Source: Saprospiraceae bacterium | GTDB lineage: Bacteria > Bacteroidota > Bacteroidia > Chitinophagales > Saprospiraceae | Assembly (NCBI GenBank): GCA_041392805.1 | Contig: JAWKLJ010000002.1 | Location: forward strand, 1,565,001-1,629,000 | Reading direction: 5' to 3' | DNA length: 64,000 bases | Shown: positions 25,933 to 33,922 of the stretch, one piece after another | Numbering within the stretch: position 1 is the stretch's first letter | Layout of the letters: each line of letters starts with the position of its first letter | The notes under the pieces: generated by a model | The model's input: the letters and a program-made list of their open reading frames with translations, nothing else | Database searches by the model: none | Told to the model about the DNA's origin: nothing | Translations under genes and position numbers: made by a program

Positions 25933-26308
25933 GATTTCATGATAGAGCAATTATCAGTTGTTATAGGTTAATCCTCTGCGAGTTTGGATGCCTTGGCCAT
26001 AAACTATAAGATATATTGATTATCTTTTTGTAAATTGATTAAGGTAGGACGGTCATTATTTTTTCACTCATAAGTATATGGTTTTTAATTACTTGAGACT
26101 TGTTGTTTCGCTTGTAGTTGCCTTCGGCGACTGACTTTTTTGCATTCGCCAAAAAAAGTCAGCAAAAAACGCTTGGCAAAATAAACTTGCTAAACATGTT
26201 GAGTAATCAACTCAAGCTCTACGCATCAAACAGTATTTTGCCGGGCCGCCCGCAACGAGTTATACACTTTTAGTTTGTCAATCTTCTTTTTGGTTTTTAA
26301 AATTACTT
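25933..26308. other. Gene-free stretch with a strong stem-loop
   Basis: No credible ORF is present. CTGACTTTTTT (26131-26141) pairs with AAAAAAAGTCAG (26151-26162) across a short loop. The surrounding phrases (TTGCCTTCGGCGACTGAC, GCCGGGCCGCCCGCAACGAG) look like decayed repeat sequence. I see no promoter or RNA gene that I would defend. Confidence 0.4.
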
Positions 26309-26526
26309 AGAGCATGTTTGGAGGTCGCTTTTGGAGGCAAAAAGTGTCAATTTTTCGCTGAGACTAGGCGCTTTTTGAAGTTCATACCCTTCGGTACGGA
26401 CGAAAAAAGTAACGAAGTATCAGCGAAAAAGGGATATTTTTAGGCCCAAATCGACCTTGGGAGATTCATGAACACCATAAATCACTATAAAGGCCGTGAA
26501 TAAAGGGTGACCTCCAAACATGCTCT
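26309..26526. repeat. MITE-like foldback element, family C, with 18-bp perfect terminal inverted repeats
   Basis: AGAGCATGTTTGGAGGTC (26309-26326) is exactly complementary to 26509-26526. An inner inverted repeat TTTTTCGCTGA / TCAGCGAAAAA encloses a core with TAGGCGCTTTTTGAAG, a GTACC-type hairpin and AAAAAAGTAACGAAGTATC. That core parallels those of families B and D. The apparent upstream start of the methyltransferase frame lies inside this element. Confidence 0.8.
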
Positions 26527-26572
26527 TAAGCGCTATAGGAGGCATAAATTTAAAAAGTTTAATATTAAATTC

Positions 26573-27421
26573 ATGATAAAGCAACTATATCGATTCCTCT
26601 CCCCCCGTTACCAAAACCTCTTTTTGGAGTACAAAGTAGACCTATCGCCACGCTATGGACACGGGCAGCCGCCACATAGCGGCCTGTACGACCTCATCAA
26701 CCAGCGCCGAGCAAGCTACAAGGCCCTCCTCCACACCCTTTTGGAGCAAAAGGCCGCCATTCAGGCCATCAAAAAATGTGGCGAAGAAAAAGACCCTGCC
26801 CAGCCCTGTTGGAACAATGGCTTTTTACCCGGTTTGGATATTGCCACCTTGTATTTTATGCTCAACCATACCCAGGCCAAGACCTATATCGAGGTAGGAT
26901 CCGGCAATTCCACCAAAGTGGCAGCCCGGAGTATCAAGGACCATGGCCTGTCTACCCGAATACTCTCCATTGACCCACAGCCCAGGGTAGAAATTGACGC
27001 CTTGGCAGACGAGGTGATCCGCGCCCCTTTCGAAAAGACCGACTTGGCCATTCTTGATCAATTAGCCGCCAGCGATATCCTGTTTATTGACAATTCCCAC
27101 CGCGTATTGCCCAATTCGGATGCCACCGTCTTTTTTCTGGAAGTATTGCCCCGCTTGAAGCCTGGCGTCATCGTGCATATCCATGACATCTACTTGCCTT
27201 ATGATTACCCGCCGTTTATGTGCGACCGGTTTTATTCAGAGCAATACCTTCTGGCGGCTTTTATCCTGGCCAATCCCGCCAAATACCTTCCCATTTTACC
27301 CAATTATTTTATTAGTGAAGACCCAGAATTGAGTCAATTATTGCAGCCCCTTTGGCAACATCCCCACCTCGACGGCGTAGAACGACATGGGGGGAGTTTT
27401 TGGATGACCATAGGCGCATAG
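26573..27421 (+). CDS. Class I SAM-dependent methyltransferase (Methyltransf_24-like)
   Basis: About 282 residues. I chose ATG 26573 (MIKQLYRFLSPRYQN) because the frame upstream of it runs into the repeat element ending at 26526. The Rossmann core is visible in the middle: motif I AKTYIEVGSGNSTKVAARS (about residues 103-121), motif II LSIDPQPR, an acidic strand DILFIDNSHRV, and LKPGVIVHIHDIYLPYDYP, in which the His-Asp pair after the strand is typical of Methyltransf_24 enzymes. The C-terminal part includes EDPELSQLLQPLW. The acceptor is unknown; relatives act on sugars or small O-nucleophiles. It may be transcribed with the barrel protein 65 bp downstream. Confidence 0.8.
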   Translation: MIKQLYRFLSPRYQNLFLEYKVDLSPRYGHGQPPHSGLYDLINQRRASYKALLHTLLEQKAAIQAIKKCGEEKDPAQPCWNNGFLPGLDIATLYFMLNHTQAKTYIEVGSGNSTKVAARSIKDHGLSTRILSIDPQPRVEIDALADEVIRAPFEKTDLAILDQLAASDILFIDNSHRVLPNSDATVFFLEVLPRLKPGVIVHIHDIYLPYDYPPFMCDRFYSEQYLLAAFILANPAKYLPILPNYFISEDPELSQLLQPLWQHPHLDGVERHGGSFWMTIGA

Positions 27422-27486
27422 CTTAACAAAATCCTAATCTCTGCTATATGATGTAATAATTCCTAATATATAAGCGTTTTGGGCCT

Positions 27487-28050
27487 ATGAAAAATATACT
27501 AGTTTGTAGCTTATTGACGGTCCTTAGCTGGCCCTTGGTTGCACAATCTTACGATGTTGCGGGAGGGATGCGTTTGGGGACGGATTGGGGCATTACTGCT
27601 AAATATCGGTTTGCCCAAAAAACGACCGGTGAGTTGATCCTACAGTCCAGCCTTCAGCGCGAGGAATTGATGCTGACCCTTTTGGGAGAACAACATTCCC
27701 CCTTAATCTCCCGACGCTTCAACTTTTATGTCGGCGGTGGATTGCACAAAGGATGGCTCACCCCTAAAGGCGAAGAGATCATCAAAGATCCCTTTGGTTT
27801 AACGGCCATTGCCGGCATAGAATTTACCCTGGCCCGCCTCAACCTCACCTGGGATTTCAAGCCTGCCATCAACCTGGTGGGCGGCGAACAGAAGATGTAT
27901 AAGCAAACGGGCGTTTCCATTCGTTATGTCTTTTTGCAAAAAAATGAATTGGCCAAAAACAAAAAACGGCGGGATCGAATCAAAAAGAGAGCCGAGCGTA
28001 AAGCCAATGGCGAAGGTTTTAACTGGCGCTTTTGGGAGAAAAAAGGCTAA
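27487..28050 (+). CDS. Small outer-membrane beta-barrel-like protein
   Basis: 187 residues with a signal peptide (MKNILVCSLLTVLSWPLVAQ). Alternating amphipathic strands such as GGMRLGTDWGITAKYRF, FNFYVGGGLHKGWL and TGVSIRYVFLQKN have the look of a small porin-like barrel. The C-terminal tail (about 155-187) is strongly basic (KNKKRRDRIKKRAERK), which is unusual for a barrel end and may be periplasmic. No named family is recognised. It is followed by tRNA-His. Confidence 0.65.
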   Translation: MKNILVCSLLTVLSWPLVAQSYDVAGGMRLGTDWGITAKYRFAQKTTGELILQSSLQREELMLTLLGEQHSPLISRRFNFYVGGGLHKGWLTPKGEEIIKDPFGLTAIAGIEFTLARLNLTWDFKPAINLVGGEQKMYKQTGVSIRYVFLQKNELAKNKKRRDRIKKRAERKANGEGFNWRFWEKKG

Positions 28051-28110
28051 CTACTTGGCCGCTACTTTTATTTTTTCCGTCGAAGTATTCCTTCTTTAGG
28101 GAACTTATTT

Positions 28111-28118
28111 TATATTTG
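28111..28118 (+). promoter_or_regulatory. -7 box of the tRNA-His promoter
   Basis: TATATTTG matches the Bacteroidota -7 consensus TAnnTTTG exactly and lies 50 bp upstream of tRNA-His. No clear -33 TTTG box is seen. Confidence 0.55.
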
Positions 28119-28167
28119 CAACGCTTTATGAGAAAGGGGCATTTTTATGCACTTTTTTATAACAAAT

Positions 28168-28242
28168 GGTGAGTATAGCTCAGTTGGTTAGAGCGCTGGA
28201 TTGTGGTTCCAGAGGTCGCCGGTTCAAATCCGGTTATTCACC
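28168..28242 (+). tRNA. tRNA-His (GTG anticodon)
   Basis: The cloverleaf is complete: acceptor GTGAGTA/TATTCAC, D-stem GCTC/GAGC, anticodon stem CTGGA/TCCAG around the loop TTGTGGT (anticodon GTG), and T-stem GCCGG/CCGGT with TTCAAAT. A G precedes the acceptor (position -1, 28168) and the discriminator is C, the G-1:C73 pair that defines bacterial tRNA-His. The 3' CCA is not fully encoded. Confidence 0.97.
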
Positions 28243-28394
28243 CAAAATTGGACTTTCTGTTATGGAGAGTCCTTTTTTTGTTGGTGTTGTAAGTTGTTTT
28301 ATTGTAATGGCTAAGACAAGCGCTTATAAACTCGTTCTCCCCTATTTCCCCCCTCTTTTGTATATGCCATAAATTTAATTCTTATATTGCATTA

Positions 28395-28555
28395 AGGAAC
28401 GTTCAAATAATAAGTTCGACAATTATGGGTCGGCTATTTTGTGGCCAGGCGAGCCAAAAAACGCAGACGTAGCCGAAGCTACGGCGAGTATTTTTGGCGA
28501 AGCATGGTCACAAAAGAGGCAGCCAGAAAGTCGAAGTTATTGTTTGAACGTTCCT
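28395..28555. repeat. MITE-like foldback element, family D
   Basis: AGGAACGTTCAAATAATAAG on the left pairs with the right end (28530-28555), whose inward reading is AGGAACGTTCAAACAATAAC. The inner part TTTTGTGGCCAGGCGAG ... GCGAAGCATGGTCACAAAA again forms a hairpin around a GTAGCCGAAGCTAC stem. The core resembles family B. It sits 50 bp upstream of the STAND NTPase gene. Confidence 0.75.
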
Positions 28556-28604
28556 AAGCAACCCTACATCTCCACTATGCCCCAAACTAAAACCTATCCT
28601 ATAA

Positions 28605-31340
28605 ATGGACAATGTTATCATCATACTCCTTATTATCGGAGCCATATTTCTGGTCTATCGGTACCTTGAATACCTCAAAGCAACCAGAGGGACAGAAGGG
28701 TATGCCAAACGAAAAGCCATCTCTTTGCTTTTTATGGGCTTTATAGGCTTTATTAGTATTACTACTGTTTTTGCTGATGCCTTGTTTGAGTTATTGGGAC
28801 TGAATAAACCTGCCGGGTTTGAGCTGATGTCTTTTGGGGTATATATCGTTTTTGCAGTAGCAACCGTACTCATTATGCGAACGGATGGGACTAAACAACA
28901 AACAACGATGCCCCAAAATATCGTGACACAAAGCCATACGGGAAGTGGAGACAATGTTGGACGAGATAAAAATATTCATCACCACTACCCTGATAAAAAA
29001 AAAGATAAGGCCAAAGCGTTAACCTTCCTCCAGCAGGTCAATCCAGCAAATATCATCGGACGGGAAAAAGAATTGACTAAACTGCACCAACTGCTCTGCG
29101 AAAATAAGCAAGTGGTGGTGGTCAATGGCATGGGGGGGATCGGCAAAACCACCCTGGCTAACGCTTATGTTTTCCAATTTTATGAGGAATATCAACACAT
29201 TGCCTGGATCACGCAGAATGCAGAAGATATTGCAGATGATTTCGTGCAGAACACAGGCTTATTACAAAGCCTGGAGATCGACACTGAAGGAAAAGAGGCT
29301 GATGCTGTTTTTCAGGAAGTATTGCTTCGGCTCCATCAGCAGGAGGGGCACCCCAAATTATTCATCATCGACAATGCCACCCAAGCCATAGAACAATACC
29401 TGGATAAACTGCCAGCCCAGCCCGAATGGCACCTATTGGTCACCTCCAGAGAACGTATTGATGGATTACATCCGATGTCATTGGATTTCCTTTCCCCAGA
29501 AGAAGCTATTCTTCTTTTCAAAAAACATTGCGCTACCATTAAAGAAGAAGCGCTGATCAAAGAAGTTGTCGAAACAGTCGATTACCACACCCTGACCATT
29601 GAGATTTTGGCTAAAACGGCACAGAAACAACGCACGGATATTCAGGATCTTAAACGGGCGCTGGAACAAGATTTACGGGCTAATGTAAAAACCCGGCATA
29701 GTAAAAACAACATCGAAAAGATCACTTCCTACCTAAGTACCATTTTTACGATCAGTGGACTGGACGAAAAAGAAATAGGGCTGATGAAACAATTCGCCAG
29801 CCTTCCTCCGATGTTTCATAGCTATGAATTATTAGATGAACTCATCGACCCCAAAGCCAGTGAAAGCGCTGATTTTTTCTCGGAAACATTGGCAAATCTG
29901 GTCGACAAAGGGTGGCTCATCAAGGAAGAGGCCGGAGATAATTATAAAATGCACCGCATCATTATAGACATCACGCAGACAAAAGCCGCCATTGAGCCTG
30001 ATGATATAGCCCCGCTCATCAAACAAGTGACGGGTAAGTTAAGTATGGATTATACTAAGGACAACCCAATTGATAAATTTCAATGGATTCCCTATGGAAA
30101 TGCCATTTTAAAAGCCTTGCCAACCAGTGATGCCGCTCCAATAGCCACCCTGCAAAATAATTTGGCAACCGTGCTTCAAGACCTGGGGGATTATCAGGGC
30201 GCCAAAACCCTCTTGGAAAAAGCCATGCACTCCGATGAGCACAACTTTGGAAAAGACCATCCCACCACCGCCGTAAGTTATTCCAATTTGGCATTAGTGC
30301 TTCAAGCCCTGGGGGATTATCAGGGCGCCAAAACCCTCTTGGAAAAAGCCATGCAGTCCGCGGAGCACAACTTTGGAAAAGACCATCCCAATACGGCTAG
30401 AAGTTATTCTAATTTGGCAACCGTGCTTCAAGCCCTGGGGGATTATCAGGGCGCCAAAACCCTCTTGGAAAAAGCCATGCAGTCCGATGAGCACCACTTT
30501 GGAAAAGACCATCCCAATACGGCTAGAAGTTATTCCAATTTGGCATTAGTGCTTAAAGACCTGGGGGATTATCAGGGCGCCAAAACCCTCTTGGAAAAAG
30601 CGATGCAGTCCGATGAGCACCACTTTGGAAAAGACCATCCCAATACGGCTAGAAGTTATTCCAATTTGGCAACCGTGCTTCAAGACTTGGGGGATTATCA
30701 GGGCGCCAAAACCCTGTTGGAAAAAGCGATGCAGTCCGCGGAGCACAACTTTGGAAAAGACCATCCCACCACCGCCGTAAGGTATTCCAATTTGGCATTA
30801 GTGCTTAAAGACCTGGGGGATTATCAGGGCGCCAAAACCCTCTTGGAAAAAGCGATGCAGTCCGATGAGCACCACTTTGGAAAAGACCATCCCACCACCG
30901 CCGTAAGGTATTCCAATTTGGCAACCGTGCTTCAAGACCTTGGGGATTATCAGGGCGCCAAAACCCTTTTGGAAAAAGCGCTGCAGTCCGATGAGCACAA
31001 CTTTGGAAAAGACCATCCCAATACGGCTAGAAGTTATTCCAATTTGGCAACCGTGCTTAAAGACCTGGGGGATTATCAGAGCGCCAAAACCCTGTTGGAA
31101 AAAGCGATGCAGTCCGCGGAGCACAACTTTGGAAAAGACCATCCCACCACCGCCGTAAGTTATTCCAATTTGGCATTAGTGCTTCAATACCTTGGGGAGT
31201 TGGAATCTGCTTTGGAATTGGCACGAAAGACACTCTCCATTTTTGAAGCGGTTTTCCCTATTGGACATCCATATATTGATCAGGCTAAAAGTATTTTAAA
31301 TGGGATCAAGGAGGCGATGAAAAAGGAGGGGAAGGGGTGA
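28605..31340 (+). CDS. Membrane-anchored STAND NTPase (NB-ARC) with near-identical TPR repeats
   Basis: 911 residues. Three N-terminal membrane helices (about 4-20, 37-60, 72-92) come first. A linker contains SGDNVGRDKNIHHHY, a type often placed before STAND modules. The NB-ARC domain starts at about residue 145 (NPANIIGREKELTKL), with Walker A VVNGMGGIGKTT (about 170-181), Walker B-like PKLFIIDNA and LLVTSRERID. A winged-helix region follows. The C-terminal part (524-859) holds eight 42-residue TPR units with LGDYQGAKTLLEKA and HPNTARSYSNLA, then one diverged unit. STAND proteins act as ligand-triggered switches; many bacterial ones defend against phage or control death. The near-identity of the units suggests fast repeat turnover in the ligand-sensing part. 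The effector would be the membrane domain. Confidence 0.85.
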   Translation: MDNVIIILLIIGAIFLVYRYLEYLKATRGTEGYAKRKAISLLFMGFIGFISITTVFADALFELLGLNKPAGFELMSFGVYIVFAVATVLIMRTDGTKQQTTMPQNIVTQSHTGSGDNVGRDKNIHHHYPDKKKDKAKALTFLQQVNPANIIGREKELTKLHQLLCENKQVVVVNGMGGIGKTTLANAYVFQFYEEYQHIAWITQNAEDIADDFVQNTGLLQSLEIDTEGKEADAVFQEVLLRLHQQEGHPKLFIIDNATQAIEQYLDKLPAQPEWHLLVTSRERIDGLHPMSLDFLSPEEAILLFKKHCATIKEEALIKEVVETVDYHTLTIEILAKTAQKQRTDIQDLKRALEQDLRANVKTRHSKNNIEKITSYLSTIFTISGLDEKEIGLMKQFASLPPMFHSYELLDELIDPKASESADFFSETLANLVDKGWLIKEEAGDNYKMHRIIIDITQTKAAIEPDDIAPLIKQVTGKLSMDYTKDNPIDKFQWIPYGNAILKALPTSDAAPIATLQNNLATVLQDLGDYQGAKTLLEKAMHSDEHNFGKDHPTTAVSYSNLALVLQALGDYQGAKTLLEKAMQSAEHNFGKDHPNTARSYSNLATVLQALGDYQGAKTLLEKAMQSDEHHFGKDHPNTARSYSNLALVLKDLGDYQGAKTLLEKAMQSDEHHFGKDHPNTARSYSNLATVLQDLGDYQGAKTLLEKAMQSAEHNFGKDHPTTAVRYSNLALVLKDLGDYQGAKTLLEKAMQSDEHHFGKDHPTTAVRYSNLATVLQDLGDYQGAKTLLEKALQSDEHNFGKDHPNTARSYSNLATVLKDLGDYQSAKTLLEKAMQSAEHNFGKDHPTTAVSYSNLALVLQYLGELESALELARKTLSIFEAVFPIGHPYIDQAKSILNGIKEAMKKEGKG
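30174..31181 (+). repeat. Eight tandem 126-bp coding repeats
   Basis: Eight units of exactly 126 bp encode the TPRs of the STAND protein. They differ at only a few codons (LQ/LK, ALG/DLG, SAEHN/SDEHH, NTARS/TTAVR/TTAVS), and these variants recur in different combinations between units, a pattern left by recombination or gene conversion. Confidence 0.95.
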
Positions 31341-31384
31341 ATTGCTTGTTTTTCGACTGTGCTTTGTTTTAAGCAATTCAATAA

Positions 31385-31570
31385 ATAGGATACGCTATAC
31401 CAAGGCCAGTAACGAAGAATGGCCAACTTTTTGGTGGCAGGGAGCTAGGCCCTGAAACCGAAAAAAAATCAATTAGTGATGCAGCTATTTTGCTCAACAG
31501 CCTACAAATGCCATTAAAAGAAGTGTATATCAAAATACAAATTGGTTATCTTGGTTGGAGTAAAATGTAA
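31385..31570 (+). other. Unrecognised open frame without a standard start, possible gene remnant
   Basis: The frame ending at the TAA 31568-31570 reads ISDAAILLNSLQMPLKEVYI, then KIQIGYLGWSKM, in a protein-like composition. It has no plausible start codon at its left end. It lies in the 235-bp gap after the STAND gene, next to a GAATTGCTT/AAGCAATTC hairpin at 31339-31379. It may be a C-terminal scrap of a lost gene or chance. Confidence 0.15.
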
Positions 31571-31575
31571 AACGA

Positions 31576-33201
31576 ATGAAGAAGTGGCCATTTTTAACCT
31601 ATACTTCCTGGGTAGGGTTGTGGGTAAGTTTTTTAATACCTGCTTTATTCTTTGTAAGTTTTCTACCTTTCCTTATTCCATCTGCTGCTGTAACACTGGA
31701 AGAAATTTGCGATAATGCTATGGATGATGACCAGGATGGTCTTATTGACCTCAATGATCCAGATTGTTCCTGTGTAGTCATTGAACCGATATCACTCATT
31801 CCAAACCCTTCCTTTGAAGAAATGAATTGTTGCCCTTTTGATCGTAGTCAATTAAATTGTGCTGCGGTGTGGATTCAAGCTTCCGAGCCCACTACCGATT
31901 ATATTCATTATTGTGGCTGGTTTGGTTGGCCGGAGTTTCCGCCGCCGACGCCTTTTCCGGATGGCGAGGGGATTATGGGATTTAGAGACGGGAGGGTTAT
32001 TCGGGAAAATGATCCAGATCCGTTCTGGAAAGAATATGCAGGGGCTTGTTTGCTCAGCCCATTAGAAGCAGATAGCGCTTATCGTTTTGAGTTTGATGTA
32101 GGATTTGTCAGCAGTTTAAGGTCTCCGCCTGTTAACATTACTTTTTTTGGAACGACGGATTGCAGCAATCTTCCTTTTGGGGTGGGAGACGAGGAATTTG
32201 GCTGTCCTACCAGCGGGCCAGGATGGGTGCGATTGGGTTCGACGCTAGTGGATGGGGGGGCTGGGAATAAATGGTTGAAAGCTTCTATTGAAGTAGTGCC
32301 CCGGGAAGATATCAAAGCCATTGCGATTGGCCCCGATTGTCCGGCGGTCCAAAGCTCGGTTAGTCTTTACTATTTTTTCGATAATTTGCTGCTCTCCGAT
32401 TTCAGGTCTTTTGAGCTACGGATCGTTGAGGTGTCGCATCCTTGTGCCGAAAGCTTTTCGCTGATGGTACCCGACAATCCGGATTTTTCTTACCAGTGGT
32501 TTAAAGGCGGAATTGCCTTGGTTGGCGAGACCGCCCCTCAGCTCTCCAGGATATATGGAGAAGGAAAATACCAGGTTCGGATAGATGATGGTAGTGCTTG
32601 TAGGGTCTCTGTGAGTTATGACCATACCCTTCCTTTTTTTACGGAAACAGTGAACAAAACGATTTGTGAAGAAAGTGTTTATGCTTTTGGCAACCAGATT
32701 CTAAGTGAGACGGGCATTTATGTGGACACCTTCAAAACCGCAGAAAATTGCAATAATATCGTCACCTTGAACTTGAAAGTCTTAGGCACCTTGGCTGACA
32801 CCGTAAGTGCCAAAATCTTTGAAGGAGAAACCTATGAAATCGATAAACATCGCTTTAATCGCGCCGGAGATCATTTGGTCACCCTGACCTCCTCCCTGGG
32901 GTGCGATAGTCTCGTGCTGCTGCAATTGTCTTATTACGACATCTTCATTCCCAATGCCTTTTCTCCTAATCAAGATGGCCTCAATGACCGCTTTAGTGTA
33001 CTTGGTGGGGAAGAATTTATTGAAAGTATCGATTTAAATATTTTTGATAGGTGGGGCGCACAGGTCTACCGGGGTGTCGGATGGGACGGGCGGCAAAATG
33101 GCACCTTTGTCAATGCTGGGGTATTCGTTTACCTGGTTAAAATTAGGATGATCGATGGGATTGAACGGCAGTTTGCGGGTTCGGTCACGGTGCTTCGTTA
33201 G
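31576..33201 (+). CDS. T9SS type B secreted protein (gliding-motility-associated C-terminal domain)
   Basis: 541 residues with a long N-terminal signal (hydrophobic core FLIPALFFVSFLPFLIPSAA). An acidic EICDNAMDDDQDGLIDLNDP Ca-binding repeat characteristic of Saprospiria surface proteins comes next. A beta-sandwich follows (about 65-275, IPNPSFEEMNCCPFDRSQLN onward), then Ig/PKD-like modules. The C-terminal type B sorting domain (about 455-541) has IFIPNAFSPNQDGLNDRF, LNIFDRWGAQVYRG and GVFVYLVKI. It is exported by T9SS; its function outside the cell is not evident. It stands alone between the STAND gene and the SWIM-MoxR operon. Confidence 0.88.
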   Translation: MKKWPFLTYTSWVGLWVSFLIPALFFVSFLPFLIPSAAVTLEEICDNAMDDDQDGLIDLNDPDCSCVVIEPISLIPNPSFEEMNCCPFDRSQLNCAAVWIQASEPTTDYIHYCGWFGWPEFPPPTPFPDGEGIMGFRDGRVIRENDPDPFWKEYAGACLLSPLEADSAYRFEFDVGFVSSLRSPPVNITFFGTTDCSNLPFGVGDEEFGCPTSGPGWVRLGSTLVDGGAGNKWLKASIEVVPREDIKAIAIGPDCPAVQSSVSLYYFFDNLLLSDFRSFELRIVEVSHPCAESFSLMVPDNPDFSYQWFKGGIALVGETAPQLSRIYGEGKYQVRIDDGSACRVSVSYDHTLPFFTETVNKTICEESVYAFGNQILSETGIYVDTFKTAENCNNIVTLNLKVLGTLADTVSAKIFEGETYEIDKHRFNRAGDHLVTLTSSLGCDSLVLLQLSYYDIFIPNAFSPNQDGLNDRFSVLGGEEFIESIDLNIFDRWGAQVYRGVGWDGRQNGTFVNAGVFVYLVKIRMIDGIERQFAGSVTVLR

Positions 33202-33859
33202 TGGGCTATTCGACCTGCAAAATAGTAAGTTTTGCGGTAAAAATAGTCGTGTAACTTTTTTAGGTACAATAATATGAATGTTCAATAAATTGGTTATTTG
33301 TTCGAATCAAAGCCTTATGATCGCCAAATGCGAAATGATTAAAATGTTGACTGTTTTTTAGTTATATAACTTGCTCCTTAGTCTATAAATTAACGTCGGG
33401 TTTGCGTACTTGTGGTCTTTTATAGACTTGGGTGACAGGGTTTTACCAGGATGCTTGGCTGTAAAGTTTGCTTTTCCACCTTTTCGCGGGAAAAGGTGGA
33501 GCCAAAACCGCCGCCTGACGCAGATTGGGCTAAAACAGTCTTCCACTACGTTGCACAAAAAGAAACTCGCCATTGGGTTTGGGTGATCACTTGCACATGG
33601 TTGATTGTCAATTATTTACAGCTAAGTCTGGTTGCTTCGAAGCTCAAACAGTTTTTTGTGCGTGCACTCGCTCTTTGGTCCACTGGACCAAGCCATCCCA
33701 GTCTTCGTTTCAGACTGTTTTTTAACGCCGAATCTGCTAATGGCGGACTCCTCCATCGCAAGCCTCACGTTAAATTTGCTAGGCCTGTTTCCTTATTGTT
33801 GCTATTTTTAAAATGTATCTATTTTGATTACATTATAATCAATAAAATGAAAAAAAATA
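33202..33859. other. Gene-free stretch with hairpin CCACCTTTT/AAAAGGTGG
   Basis: No ORF here looks genuine. CCACCTTTT (33476-33484) pairs with AAAAGGTGG (33491-33499). The following text (AAAACCGCCGCCTGACGCAG, CCACTACGTTGCACAAAAAG) and a long region of weak palindromes look like a decayed intergenic repeat of unknown type. Confidence 0.4.
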
Positions 33860-33890
33860 TTTGTACATCTTAAAAACTCCTCTTATATTG
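33860..33890 (+). promoter_or_regulatory. Putative promoter of the SWIM-MoxR-VWA operon
   Basis: TTTG at 33860-33863 and TATATTG at 33884-33890 are separated by 20 bp. They resemble the Bacteroidota -33/-7 boxes and lie about 33 bp before the GTG start of the first gene. Confidence 0.45.
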
Positions 33891-33922
33891 CAGCTTATTA
33901 TTAAAAACCAATACCGCTTATC

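Noticed and set aside
26507..26572. Upstream start of the methyltransferase frame
   Set aside because: It lies within the terminal repeat of the family C element and adds a basic, non-conserved stretch.
28166..28372. 68-codon ORF
   Set aside because: It covers tRNA-His in full; the translation VAQLVRALDCGSRG is a typical tRNA artefact.
30055..31142. Series of minus-strand ORFs of similar sequence
   Set aside because: They are antisense shadows of the TPR repeats.
30174..31181. Regular repeats considered as CRISPR or minisatellite
   Set aside because: Units are 126 bp, contiguous and in frame with TPR coding; no spacers exist.
33451..33873. 140-codon plus-strand ORF in the gap before the SWIM gene
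   Set aside because: Composition is low in charged residues and follows weak palindromes; no start signal or family likeness.
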